Assembly (NCBI RefSeq): GCF_901933205.1
Contig: NC_044590.1
Span: forward strand, 7,269,501 to 7,333,500
Length of the DNA stretch: 64,000 nucleotides
Reading direction: 5' to 3'
From: Camarhynchus parvulus
Lineage: Eukaryota > Chordata > Aves > Passeriformes > Thraupidae
Made by a program: the position numbers and the translations under genes. This document shows, piece after piece, positions 37,776-64,000 of this stretch (its first letter is position 1; every line of letters starts with the position of its first letter). Under the pieces are notes generated by a model. That model made no database searches and was not told where the DNA came from. It saw only the letters and a list, made by a program, of their open reading frames with translations.

Positions 37776-40700
37776 AATCAGCAACTCCTCTCCAGGGAGG
37801 GAACAGCCTTTACCTTCTGGGAGCAGAGACAAGGACAAACCTGCAGAGAGAGCTCCTGGCCAGCCTCCAGCCCCTTTCCCTGGAGATGGCCTTGTTGCTG
37901 TTTAACTGACTCAGGCCAGTCCAGGGACACTGAGCCATGGGAAGATCCGTGCTTGCAATTCAGCATTTGGCCTCTGTGGGAAATGGATTTTAGTTAGGAA
38001 ATCAAAAATGCATGAGGTACGTTACAGTGTGTTAGGAGCAATGGGAAGCATGGGGATCACCTCACAGCATCACTGTCCTCCTCCTGCACCAGCCCTTCTG
38101 CTGCACGGCGCTTTTTGGCTGTTGGGCACCGAGAAGACAGAGTTGAAAGTCATCTCCACAGAACCACCACTCTGCAGCTCCACAGTGAGAGCCAAAAGAG
38201 GTTAAAAAGCAGAGGATCTGTTCAAACTCGACAAGGTGCATGGTTCTTCCTCTTCCTGCTTGAGAGGCTGGCATCACCACCTGGGGTTCAGGCAGGATGG
38301 CAGTGGCCAGCATGTCCTCACCACCACACAGCTGTGCCTCCCCACAGGGCTGTAGGACAGAAAAGGGTCTCAAAAACACCTCTGTGGTCTCTAGAAAGGA
38401 AGCAGTAGAATCTGAAGTCCTTTCTTTGTTTACAGGCATAAGTGAGGGCCCCTCTAAGCTGACGTACAGACCTCACCCCTACCAACAGGAACCACCTTGT
38501 CAAGGAACACCTCTGCATGCCATGTCAGCTCCACAGCTTCCTCCTCTCTCTTGCCTCCATCTTTACCCCTGGCATTTAAACCCAGTGTCCATATGACATC
38601 TTTAATGGCTTATGGCCATATTCTCATGCCTCCCACTGTTGATGAAAAACGTAGCACCAGCTCAGAGCTCTCTCTGCCAGGCTCAGACTCTCAGCTGGGC
38701 AGAGCACTGGACCTTGGAGCTGCCTTTGAGTGCACTCCTGGGAGTTTGGTCCCTTCCCTTGGTGTCTAAGGAGGTTTAGCATTCAGTGCCTCTTGTGCCT
38801 CACCTGTTCCATGTTAAGCAGATTTCTCTCTGCACCTCCCAGCCCACTCAGAGCCTGCTGGGAGTGAACCCGACCTAACTGAGGCTGGTGATGGAAGCTG
38901 GTGTTAATTCCAGGGGTTTTACTTTGAAAACAAGGGAGGGAGAACTCCTGCTTTTGACAGTCTCATTGCAAAGCTGCCCTATGACTAAAGCAGGCTCGTG
39001 TAGCAGGGTAGAGGGAGGTGGAACTCCACGCTAAGGACAGAGTAAGGTGTCCCTGTCTAGTGTCCCACAGCTCATTTGTAAGTTTTAGTTCACTGTATAT
39101 TGAGACTTGGGATGTTACTTTTTCTGGTTGCTCTTGGCTGTCATCCTGTGAACATTTTTACCTGTTTTCCCTCGCTGATGACTCCCTCCAGACTGACACG
39201 TGTGAGTGTGTGAGGACTTGCCTGGCTGCAGACATGCTCTGATGTGTGGACTCTGCCTTGTGCTCCTTAAGTGTCCACGGAGTGACTTCATCCAGGCTGG
39301 AGAGCTCCTTTCTACTGACCCCCTAAGCAGGAGGAACTGAGTGCTCAGCACAGCTCACCTGTGCATCCTGCAGGCACGGTGCCCAGGTGGGCCAGGTGGG
39401 CCCCCTGAACACCAACTTGGCTGCTGCATTCCTGGACTGCTTTCCTGGGCCACAAGGTTAATATCTGTATACACATGTATGCACACATACATATATATAA
39501 TAGTTTTGGTGGAAGAAGGAGGGATTTACTTATAACTGAGAGAACAGGCACATGACCAATTTCTTTCAGCCTGAACATGGAAACCCAGCATAATCTTCAT
39601 TTTCACCAGGCACTGTTTATATCCTGAGAGCCTTTTAACTGGCTTTTGTTGCATAGTATAACATCACCTTCTCTTCCCTCTCTTCCTTCTTTCTCTCCAG
39701 CACATAATCTTCTGTACTAGGACATTTTAAAAGATGATTGTATGGTTTAAGTGCTCAGAGAATTGAAATTAAATAGGGGGGAGGTTTAAAACCCTGAAAC
39801 AGCAGCACAATATATAACCACGTGTATGTACATACCTATGTACACATGTTTTATGTGAATAATGCATACACAGACACATCTGTGTCTGCACATGTGCACA
39901 TTTTTCCTCAGTTGCTACTATCCCATAGGGAATTCTATTCTATATTAAACTCATATGCTGGAAACTGCCTTCGTGGCAGGGCTGGTACCATGGAGCTCTG
40001 CAGTGCAAACCTGTTTTCATGTTGATGAGCCAGTGTCAGAGACGTTCTGCTTTTAACTCTGTAGAAATTCATTAGCAAGGTGAAAGAAACTCAGTAGAGT
40101 GGAAAAGAATAAATCTGCATATTTAGTCATTGTATGTAAATTGGGGCTTGGTGGAGATTTGGTCAGTGTATTCATGGGCAATCTCGGGCCTGTTACAGAA
40201 GCCTTTGGATTCTCATTCCAAAGGACTTAACCCTCACCAGATGCTCAGTGGCACTGATGTTAAGATACATTGTCTTAAGCTGTACAAAACAAGCTGAGCT
40301 CTGGGTTGAAGCTTTTAAGAAACATTCCTGCCGAGTTTGCCCTTCTTTGGTGTTATCTGAACCATCTGGGCTTCCTGCTGGTTAACCAAAGGCAGGAAAT
40401 CCAGCTGGACTCCTGGAAGAGGCCCTGGGACAGCCTTGCACCATCACCTTTTCTTCATAGGAATGTTTACCATTCAACATAATTGTCTTTGCTCTGATCT
40501 GTATAATGGGATCTTTTTTTAAAAAAAAGTGGCATGGAGCAGGAGTTGGCCACGGGGAGCAAGTGCCACCAGACACTGAAGCATAGGAATTAAAGCACTT
40601 TCTTAAATCCTTAACTTAGGTCTAACGCCTTTTTAAAAATATTTGCATGCTGCTTGAATCTTCTAAAACACATACCTCTGCCAGGCACCTGGTGCCTTAT

Positions 40701-41275
40701 ACAGATCAGAGCAGGCAGTGCTCAGTCAGTCGGGGCTGTGTAAGTCTGTCCTGGCTGAACCTGCAGCGCTGGAGCTTCAGTGAAACACCTGAGTACCTGG
40801 ACCTGTCCTCTCTCCTGTCTGTGCTGGGCTGTGCACCAGTCTTTAAACAGTTCAGTGGAATTCCTGGGGGTCTGTTCCTGCTGTGTTCAAACACAGACTG
40901 AAAAAGAGAACCTGCAAAAGCCATAATTAGCTACAGAGATGGAAGTGAAATGAGAACGCTGGTGCTGCCTGCTGCACTGTGCAGTGGGGGGTTGACTCTC
41001 TGGGATCCAGGTGCTTACTGCCTTCTCCAGCCCCCTTTCTTTTTGAAGAGGTGACCCAGGATCCTTCTGTGGGCACAGCTGTCAATGGCAACTCTCAGCT
41101 CCTTGGAGATACACCCACCTCCACCTTCTCTTAGGTGATCTGTAGAAAAAGAACCTGTCCATAGTTCTGTCCATAGTTTTACAGCTTATATTTATTTGTA
41201 TCATCTCTTTTGTCTAGGAATGTAAAGTGATCCTAAAATACAATGTGTAATAAAGTCAATAAGATTTATTGCATC
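37776..41275 (+). other. KIF3B: KIF3B 3' UTR
   Basis: A 3.5-kb noncoding tail to the poly(A) signal at 41249. It includes TA/CA-rich microsatellite-like segments at about 39465-39502 and 39822-39850. Open frames inside are short and unlike any family. The length is compatible with the long KIF3B 3' UTR in mammals. Confidence 0.6.
41249..41254 (+). terminator. KIF3B: poly(A) signal AATAAA, KIF3B
   Basis: Canonical hexamer in AT-rich context, with T-rich sequence (GTGTTTTTCATTG) about 30 nt downstream. Confidence 0.65.
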
Positions 41276-41429
41276 TATCAAAACACGTGTTTTTCATTGT
41301 TAATTTGGGCAGGGCTCAGTGACTTCATGTTTTACAGTGCCTCATGTTATTTTTCTTTCATAAAAAGAAGTCTGCACAAAGTAAGTGGAAAAATGTAATT
41401 ATGAGTAGAAGTGCAATGAGTATTGTAAT

Positions 41430-41495
41430 GTGTGTGTATATATAATATAGAGATATATACACATACATATTTTATTTTTATATATATGTATATGA
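41430..41495 (+). repeat. TG/TA microsatellite-like tract
   Basis: A mixed TG and TA dinucleotide stretch in the short gap between KIF3B and ASXL1. Confidence 0.8.
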
Positions 41496-41654
41496 GTAGA
41501 AGGTGCTGATGCCTGCATGTGGCACCTTAGGTACCAGAAGTGCTGGTGAAACCCTGCCAGAATCCCAGTCCAGGATGGGCTCCTGCAGTGGATGGTGCTG
41601 ATTTAAACCAGTCTTTTATCCTTTATCAATGCTGTGGGGAGAAGAAGCCTGGGA

Positions 41655-42093
41655 GTACAACCAGGATGTCCAGAGAAGGGAAATGAAGGTGGGGACGAGT
41701 CTGCAGCAGATGTCCTGTGAAGGAGGCAGGAGTGTTTACCCTGGAGAAGGAGGCTGCAGGATGACCTTACCACTCTCTCCACCTCCGTGAAAGGAGGTTG
41801 TGGCCAGATGGGAGTCGGGCTCTTCTGCCAACCCATGCCAAGAGGACACAGCGTTAAACTGTGCCAGGGGAGGTTTAGTTTGGAAATCAAGAAGAATTCC
41901 TTCACAGAAAGGGTCATTCGGTACTGGAAGGTGCTGCCCAGGGAGGTGGAGGAGTCACCGTCCCCGGAGGTGTTCAAGGAAAGGCTGGACGTGGCACTGA
42001 GCGCCCTGCTCTGCTGGACATGGTGGTGTTGGGTCAGAGGTTGGACTCGCTGATCTCAGAGGTCTTTTCGAGCTTAATTGATCCTGTGCTAAC
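41655..42093 (+). mobile_element. CR1 LINE 3'-end fragment immediately upstream of the ASXL1 promoter
   Basis: CR1 3' consensus blocks in order: GTCCAGAGAAGGGAAATGAAG, CCTGGAGAAGGAGGCT, GAAAGGAGGTTGTGG, GCCAGGGGAGGTTTAG, TGCCCAGGGAGGTGGAGGAG, and GGTTGGACTCGCTGATCTCA. It ends about 160 bp before the first ASXL1 promoter motif, so it borders the CpG island. Confidence 0.9.
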
Positions 42094-42099
42094 CGGGAT

Positions 42100-42671
42100 C
42101 CTGGAACTCCAATCGCCGCAGCCCTCACACGCGGGGGCTCAGCCTCGAGCCCTCAGCTCCAGCTGGGTCCCGCAGCCGCCCCCGGCCCGGGCGGTGCCAC
42201 TTCCCCGCCGCGGCCATGCGGCGGCAGCGGCCTCTCCCGCCATGCGGCGCAGCGGCCGCCGGGACTTGTAGTCCGCGGGCTACAGCAGGGCTGCGCTGGG
42301 GCCACGCGTGAAAACTACAACTCCCGGCGGTCCTTTCGGTTTGTTTTCCTTCAAACCAGCCCCAGGCCCGCCTCTCCAGCCCCTCCCCTCCGGTCCCTCC
42401 TTGTCCCGCCGCGGCCACCGTCGCCGGGCCCCGCCGCCCCGCCCCGCTCCCGGCCCTTTGACCCCGTTGTTATGCCGGGCCCGAGCCGCCGCCGCCGCCG
42501 CCGTCTCCCGTAGCGCCCGGAGTCGCCCCCGCCTCGCGCCCCGCCCGCCGCGCCCGCCGCGCCCAGCCCGCCCCGGTCGCCGCCGCCCGCCTGCCGCCCG
42601 CGCGCCCAACGGTCCGCGCCCGCCGCGCCCGCCCGCGCGGGAGGAGGAGGAGGAGGAGGAGGAGGAGGAGG
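42100..42671 (+). promoter_or_regulatory. ASXL1: ASXL1 CpG-island promoter and 5' UTR
   Basis: Dense CpG sequence from the end of the CR1 copy to the start codon; the island continues to about 43.4 kb in intron 1. It contains two inverted ACTACAANTCCC elements (42261-42272 minus, 42314-42325 plus), a CCG run at about 42487-42503 and a (GGA)n tract touching the ATG. No TATA box was seen. Confidence 0.8.
42256..42330. promoter_or_regulatory. inverted pair of ACTAYRNNNCCCR (ZNF143/THAP11-type) motifs
   Basis: 17-nt arms 42256-42272 and 42314-42330 are reverse complements with one mismatch, 41 bp apart. Each contains ACTACAA(G/C)TCCCG, which fits the promoter motif associated with ZNF143/THAP11. 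The site assignment is inference. Confidence 0.65.

Positions 42672-42673
<2 letters not shown>
42640..42673 (+). repeat. (GGA)n tract abutting the ASXL1 start codon
   Basis: About 11 uninterrupted GGA triplets in the 5' UTR end at the ATG at 42672. Such tracts can form quadruplex structures in DNA or RNA. Length is likely polymorphic. Confidence 0.9.
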
Positions 42674-58662
<15,989 letters not shown>

Positions 58663-58664
<2 letters not shown>

Positions 58665-58668
58665 TAAA
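58663..58668 (+). terminator. ASXL1: candidate proximal poly(A) signal overlapping the ASXL1 stop codon
   Basis: AATAAA overlaps the stop TAA (58662-58664). A GT-rich element (GGTTGTATATTCAGTGTGTG region) lies about 20-40 nt downstream, the spacing expected of a cleavage site. Confidence 0.4.
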
Positions 58669-60620
58669 TTATGGCCATGGGACAGGTTGTATATTCAGTG
58701 TGTGTATTTTGATAACGACTGATCCTAACGCCTGTACACAAAGTACACAAAGTACTCTCTGTTCATAGTAGAAACGCTGTTACACTTTGTTTTGGTGAGG
58801 AACGTTGAGCTGCCTTCCCACGGAGGTCCACGGTGCAGAGCTCATTCCTGCTGATGGGGACACCCTGCTCTGGGTGGGCTGTGCCCCATGGGAGCGATCC
58901 TGCTGCTTCCTGCTGTCATGGAAATTCCAGCTGTGCTCTGAGGCTGACGCCGGGGGGAGAGACCGTTCGCTGTGGCAATCCCTGGACCTTCTGTGGAGGA
59001 AATCCTTACATCCAAAGGAACTGGAAGATGGTGTTTGCTGTTTCAGGGCTGCACAAGGTGAGGCCCTACAGTCTTCCACTCTCCCCTTCTGCCATCTCCA
59101 TTCCTGGTTTGTGTGGGAAGTGCTGCTGTGCAGTGAGTGTAAGCAGAAGAGCTGCCCTGCAGGGATGGTCCCATGCAGTCTTTGGATGCTACAGCAGGAT
59201 GTGGTGCCCAGGGATGTGCTCTGCAGGTGGTTGTGGAGCCATGTCCAGCCCACCATGTGCCACATGGAACCCACATGGAGGATGCAAGAAGAGGAAAAAA
59301 AATTTCGGGGCAAGTGCCAAGCAAATGCCTTCTGCTGGCCTGCAGGAAGCATGGCCAGGGAACTGTTCCTGGCTGAACTGGCCCAGCGGCTGTGCCTGCC
59401 TCCTTTGGCCAACTTCCACAAACTGCTGTGGAACACTGGAGGTTCCCTGGAGCTCAGTGATAGGGTCAGTGAGCTCTGCACTGCAGCTTTGTGGTGAGGA
59501 CCTGAAACCCCACAGCAGCTGAGCACCTGCGAGCATCGAGCTGTGCATCCGTGTGACCATCACCTAACATTTAAAGCAGTGTTCTTTCCTCTTTTTTATT
59601 TTCCTTTTTTTTTATATATTTTCATTCTTGGATGTATAAAGTGAGTTATTTGGCTCCTGTAAGTATCCTCTCTGCATCTGTTTGATCATATATTTATATG
59701 TTGTACACAGTACTGGCCAACTCTGTAAATGGATGTAATGTACATAGAGCATAAAGGGGTCTTTTTTTTTTCCTTGGATTTCCAGGCTTTACAGCAGTAT
59801 TGCATTAAAGTGGTGTTAGTTATTGTCAGAGCCACTGTATTCTGTCTTGCCTGACGTGAGGCTCACCACACTGGGGTCTTGGTTCCCACAGCCTCCCTGT
59901 GCCCGTGGTGCCCGGGTGGACTGTGCTGTGCAGGCTCAAGGATGACCAGGTGGGATTTGCTGAGCCGAGCTCAACTCCCCGGTTGCTCATTTATGCTCTT
60001 GCCAGTTGTTGCTGCACCTGAGCTCCCAGGGCATGGCTGTACCTGCACTGCAAGGAGGTGATGAATGAACATCCATGTGCATCCAGAGAGGGAGAGCAAA
60101 ACTGCAATTCTCTTCCTCTTTGGAGCAATTCCTAATTAAGAGTTAATTGCTTCAGCGAGGGGGAGAAGCCGCTGGCTCATTCAAGCGGGCAGTAGCAAGA
60201 ATTTTAGGGAGTTTATTTTCATTTTTTTCTTCTCGTCCCTTTTCCAGCTCCATCCTACCTCCCTTCACCATGCACTTTCTTTCAGCCGTGCAAGTTCCTC
60301 TTTCAGCCACAATCGTGAGGGGTGGAACAAGTTCAGTCCCTGAGATGGTTTTATCCTCAATGCATCCACCAGCCTCATCCCACGAGAAGGAGAGCCTGGT
60401 GCCCCGGCCTGGGCAGGGCTGCGGTGCCCCTGGGGGCGAGCGGAGGTGTGGAACCTGCTTACCAAAGATGGGGAGCGGAGCAGGGGGCTGGCTCTGCCTC
60501 CTGGGGGCCACTGCAGTGTTCAGCTCGGACTGGTCTGGGGGGCAGAGCCCTGGGGGGGGGCCTGCTCGTGTCTGTCCCTTGTGCTATTGGAAAAATAAAC
60601 ACTGTAAAATCTGCTTGTGT
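58665..60620 (+). other. ASXL1: ASXL1 3' UTR
   Basis: About 1.95 kb to the AATAAA at 60594. It contains long but overlapping open frames on both strands (58780-59526) that look like no protein family and are explained by base composition. Confidence 0.6.
60594..60599 (+). terminator. ASXL1: distal poly(A) signal AATAAA, ASXL1
   Basis: Canonical hexamer followed by CTGCTTGTGTGCTTTC, a GT-rich downstream element. Length agrees with a roughly 2-kb 3' UTR. Confidence 0.6.
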
Positions 60621-62189
60621 GCTTTCAGTCCTTCTTCTGAAATCCTCCTCCATTCTAAGGCAATGTGGCTTTTCCTTTCCCCTCTTTTAACTGCAGCTGT
60701 TCCAGAGCTCTGCTCAAGTCACAAAGGGGAGGGGCTGTGTTGCTGCTTGGCTTTGTTAAATCTGGTTTTATGCACTTAGAGAGCACTGAAGATGGTGCAG
60801 CTCCTGCAGAGATGCTGTGTGGCTCTTGGGGAATGGACACCCTGGAGGCTCTGAGAGCCACGGGGGCTGTGGGACACTGCAGGGGCCCCCCACAGTCACA
60901 GGGGCTCCCTGCCCTGCTGGGGTGATGCCTGTGGGCAGCAGCACTGAGGCTTTTCCCAGTGTCAGGGCAGGTCCTGCTGTTACTGCCGTCATTGTTGGAT
61001 AAATGGATCTAAAAATGTTTCTCAAGAGCATAAATGTGATACCAATTACAGTTTATTGAAACTACTTGGAAACTCACTTTATGGCCAAGTCCTTTCTCTT
61101 TTTTGGGCAGTAAGGAAATAACATGAATTATGATGTTATGTGTCTGGGTTCTGCAGGGTGAGCAGGGATCTCCTGCCTGGGGCTGTGGGAGTGCTGAGAT
61201 CCTGTGGTGACAATCCCTGACTCCCTGGCATTCCACAGCGCTGCCATTGCAGAACAGCAGCCATGGCCTCACACATGAGCTGGGGCTGGAGCAGCAGATG
61301 GTCCAGCACCAGCATTTGGGGTGAAAAAAGGCTTCTGTGGGTTTTGGTGGTTCATTGATCTTCTGGCTCTGGCAGGCTGCACACAGAATACCTGGATAAT
61401 TTAAATAAGCTAAATACAGAGAATGCAAAAAATGAGAAGAGTTGTTACTTAGCCAAGCTTTATAACTCAGTACTTAATCCTTCCCTGTTTTATTGGGATG
61501 GGTGGTGATGGCATCAGGATTAGCTACCTCTGGAATAAGGGAGCTTGGGGGTTTCAAGAGCAAAACCCATTAACATCAGAATTTCACAAAGAGCAATACA
61601 CTTTTTTCCTTTTTTTTCTCTCTCTGATATTTGTGTGCCAAGTAACAGATTTTCCTCTCCCAGCCCGGCTGCTGTTTGGCTCTGGCTCTGCCGTGCTTGG
61701 TGGGGCCATCTGCAGGCATGGGGACATCCTGAATCAGTCTGGCCAGGGGGCTGTGGAAGCCCCAGCAGGTGATGCCAACTGGTTTGCAGCTGGTGTGGCC
61801 TGGCACTGCTGCTCCCTGTGCCTAGCCCTCTCCCATGCTCCCTGGGAAAGCTGGAAGCAGAACTCAGCCAGAGGCTCAGTCACAGATCCGACGGTGTCAG
61901 GGACACAGGGCCTCTGGTGCTGTGCTGCCAGACAGGAATGAACTCTGTGCGTGCTCCGTTTGGGATGTGCTGTCCCAGGTGATCGTTTACAAGCACAAAC
62001 ATTCAGGTGGGTCCTCCTGGCCTCACTCCATAGCAAATCCCAGGAAAGGGCAGCCCACCCCTCTGCCCAGCCAGCATCCCCACACCCCTGGGCAGCTGCA
62101 TTTCCATGGAAGCTGCAAACCCCTTGGACCCTCTGGGTCTCCTGATGATCAACCCAGGAGATGGTATCTATACAGCGCTTGAAGAGGAA
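60621..62189. other. gap or overlapping tails between ASXL1 and the convergent gene
   Basis: No coding sequence was recognised. A minus-strand AATAAA (plus TTTATT at 61052-61057) could end a long 3' UTR of the convergent gene. Otherwise this is a short intergenic spacer. Confidence 0.35.
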
Positions 62190-64000
62190 CATTTATGGAT
62201 GCAAAGGTTTATTATACTTAGTGAATAAAGCTGATAACGAAAAATCAGTATTTTCCATGAGGGAGAACTTTGCACAAACTTCAATGAAAACTTTTTTTTC
62301 TTTTTTCTTTTTTTTTTTCTCACAAAAACCAGACACTTCACAAAATTAATTTTGTCAAAATATAAGTTCAGCATAAAACTGGTGCCTTGCCCCCTTTGCG
62401 AGTGCTGCCACTGCTCTCTCTGGTACCCACGCTGTCTGTTACGGAATGGAAAGCACAGCTTATGTCAACAGGAATGAGAGATGGTTTGGTTTGGTATTTT
62501 TTTTCTTCCTTTTAACACCTAAATTTAGATCCCGCTCTGGTGACTGATGGCACCAACCTCTCGCACAGGGCCTGGGGCGAGGGGCAGAGCTGGGGCCAGC
62601 AGCACCCAGCGGGGCTCGACAGTGGAGGAGAAAGCCCTTTTTGTTATACAGTGTTTATTAAGTAGATTCAGTCTTATATATGATATACAGATTCAAAAGA
62701 AAAAAAAAAAAAGGATTCCACATACTTATGAAATCAGTGCATTTAGCAAGTAATACCATGGAGATAACAGCTCGATTAACAGCTCATTGGTCTTTGTTAA
62801 GTGAGGGGACAGGGAGTTGGCCTGTGCTAATCATTCCACAAACAGAACAGAATTAAGTTGCATCACATATATAATAGACACACATTCTAAGAATTAAAAT
62901 ATTAAGCCACATTTACTGGAAAAATCCACAGTATATAACACAAATAACTCTTATCAAGCTCGTTGAGGAGGAAGTGCTCATCTGCTTAAGAGCCACATGA
63001 AGTTGCATAGGTGCCTATCTGCAAAAATATCATTTCCAAAGGAATCAATTGATTAAGCAATAAAGTGTCACCTTAGAAGCTGGAATAAGTGCCATACGCT
63101 TTTCTGTCTGCGCCCTCGGGAAAGCACCAGCTTCCCAAAGAGCCTCTTCTGCCTCGCTGGGAGCCTCCCGTGGGACCGCGCTCCCACCTCCACCCCAAGC
63201 CAGCAGCCGGCTTGGGCGAGCTCACCCCCTTCCCTAAAGTATTCCCAATTCTGCTCAGGAGTGTTTCCCCCTGCTCCCCCACATCAGCTGGACCCTACAG
63301 GCAGCACTGCCCTCCCGCCCGTGTGGGAGGAGGAGGAGGAGGAGGAGGAGGAGGAGGATGGGGAGGCAGCAGCACTGCCCAGATCTGGTACTTCAGAGCC
63401 CCGGATCAGCTCCCGATTGGAATTGCAGCCGATCCGTAAAACTACCGGGGGGAAATTAAAATACAGCAGCTTGTGCAAAACCCAAAATTGCTTAAAGAGT
63501 GTGTGGGTTTGGTGGGGTGTCCCTGGGGCGGGCGCGTGGCGGTGGGTGGGTGAGGCTGTGGCTGGGTTAAGCAGACGAACTGGGTGAGGGGCAGCTTCCT
63601 CTTCAACAGCAGGTCTGGCAGAACACACGGGGTCGGGAGTTCTGTACATGTAAACAGTACACTTTCACTGAGTCCAAAATTAGGAGCAAAAATACAAAGG
63701 TTCACATTGGTCTTAGGTAGATACAGGCGAAGAACTGAGCTGTGCAGCTCCGAAACAACCGAACAAAAGTTTCTAAAGCACCACTAAATTATATAAAAAT
63801 CAGACCATGGACGGATTGTAGTTGGTGTCTGGTGAAATACTATGCTACCTTGTAAAAAGTTTTACAAAAAATTACAAATCAAAAGTATATTAACCCTCTG
63901 AGTTCAAAGCAGCATTTTTTTTTTTCATGAACTGGTACTAAATCCGACGGCCGCTCCGGGAGGGAAGTGGCCCTTGGGATCGGGGAGGTACAAGTTACAT
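62190..64000 (-). other. NOL4L: probable 3' UTR of a convergent gene, NOL4L by synteny
   Basis: Noncoding, AT-rich sequence with minus-strand AATAAA hexamers at 62213-62208 and 62659-62654. In human, ASXL1 is followed tail-to-tail by NOL4L, whose 3' UTR is several kilobases long. No NOL4L coding exon is in the window, so the assignment is from gene order alone. Confidence 0.35.
63325..63359 (+). repeat. (GGA)n microsatellite
   Basis: About 11 GGA triplets within the presumed convergent 3' UTR. On the minus-strand transcript this would be a (TCC)n pyrimidine tract. Confidence 0.95.

Noticed and set aside
58780..59526. Three overlapping 229-248 aa ORFs on both strands after ASXL1
   Set aside because: They overlap in different frames inside the ASXL1 3' UTR, have no recognisable domains, and fit GC-driven chance openness.

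Overview
This window is vertebrate nuclear DNA, almost certainly from a bird. Introns are short, CpG-island promoters are very GC-rich, and the recognisable transposons are truncated 3' ends of CR1 LINEs, the dominant avian family. Gene order matches human 20q11.21 (avian chromosome 20): TM9SF4 (+), PLAGL2 (-), POFUT1 (+), KIF3B (+), ASXL1 (+), then a convergent 3' tail that by synteny should be NOL4L (-). I cannot name the species. All identifications rest on translated exons, splice-site phase and remembered family sequence; no database search was run.

Layout. 1-10.8 kb: TM9SF4, a nine-transmembrane endosomal/Golgi protein; 17 coding exons are present and the first coding exon lies upstream of the window. 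10.8-15.9 kb: intergenic, with no gene I can support. 15.9-22.5 kb: PLAGL2 on the minus strand, a C2H2 zinc-finger transcription factor with two coding exons and a probable long 3' UTR. 22.5-23.0 kb: a shared divergent CpG-island promoter. 23.0-28.8 kb: POFUT1, the ER enzyme that O-fucosylates EGF repeats (7 coding exons, 388 aa). 29.0-41.3 kb: KIF3B, a kinesin-2 motor subunit (8 coding exons, 740 aa) with a long 3' UTR. 42.1-60.6 kb: ASXL1, a Polycomb-linked scaffold for the deubiquitinase BAP1 (13 coding exons including a predicted 3-nt microexon, about 1,522 aa). 60.6-64 kb: convergent tail, probably NOL4L 3' UTR.

These genes do not form a pathway or operon; they are a conserved synteny block of housekeeping and developmental genes. 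The only strong shared regulation visible is the head-to-head PLAGL2/POFUT1 promoter.

The window does not look like it holds a new enzymatic or defence system. The most interesting signals are structural: a predicted 3-nt ASXL1 microexon that restores a conserved arginine; a perfect 20-bp inverted repeat in the PLAGL2/POFUT1 CpG island; a 28-bp near-copy of POFUT1 coding sequence inside a POFUT1 intron; a 23-bp minisatellite filling POFUT1 intron 1; a 70-bp tandem array at the KIF3B promoter; an inverted pair of ACTACA-type motifs in the ASXL1 promoter; and a possible proximal poly(A) signal overlapping the ASXL1 stop codon.
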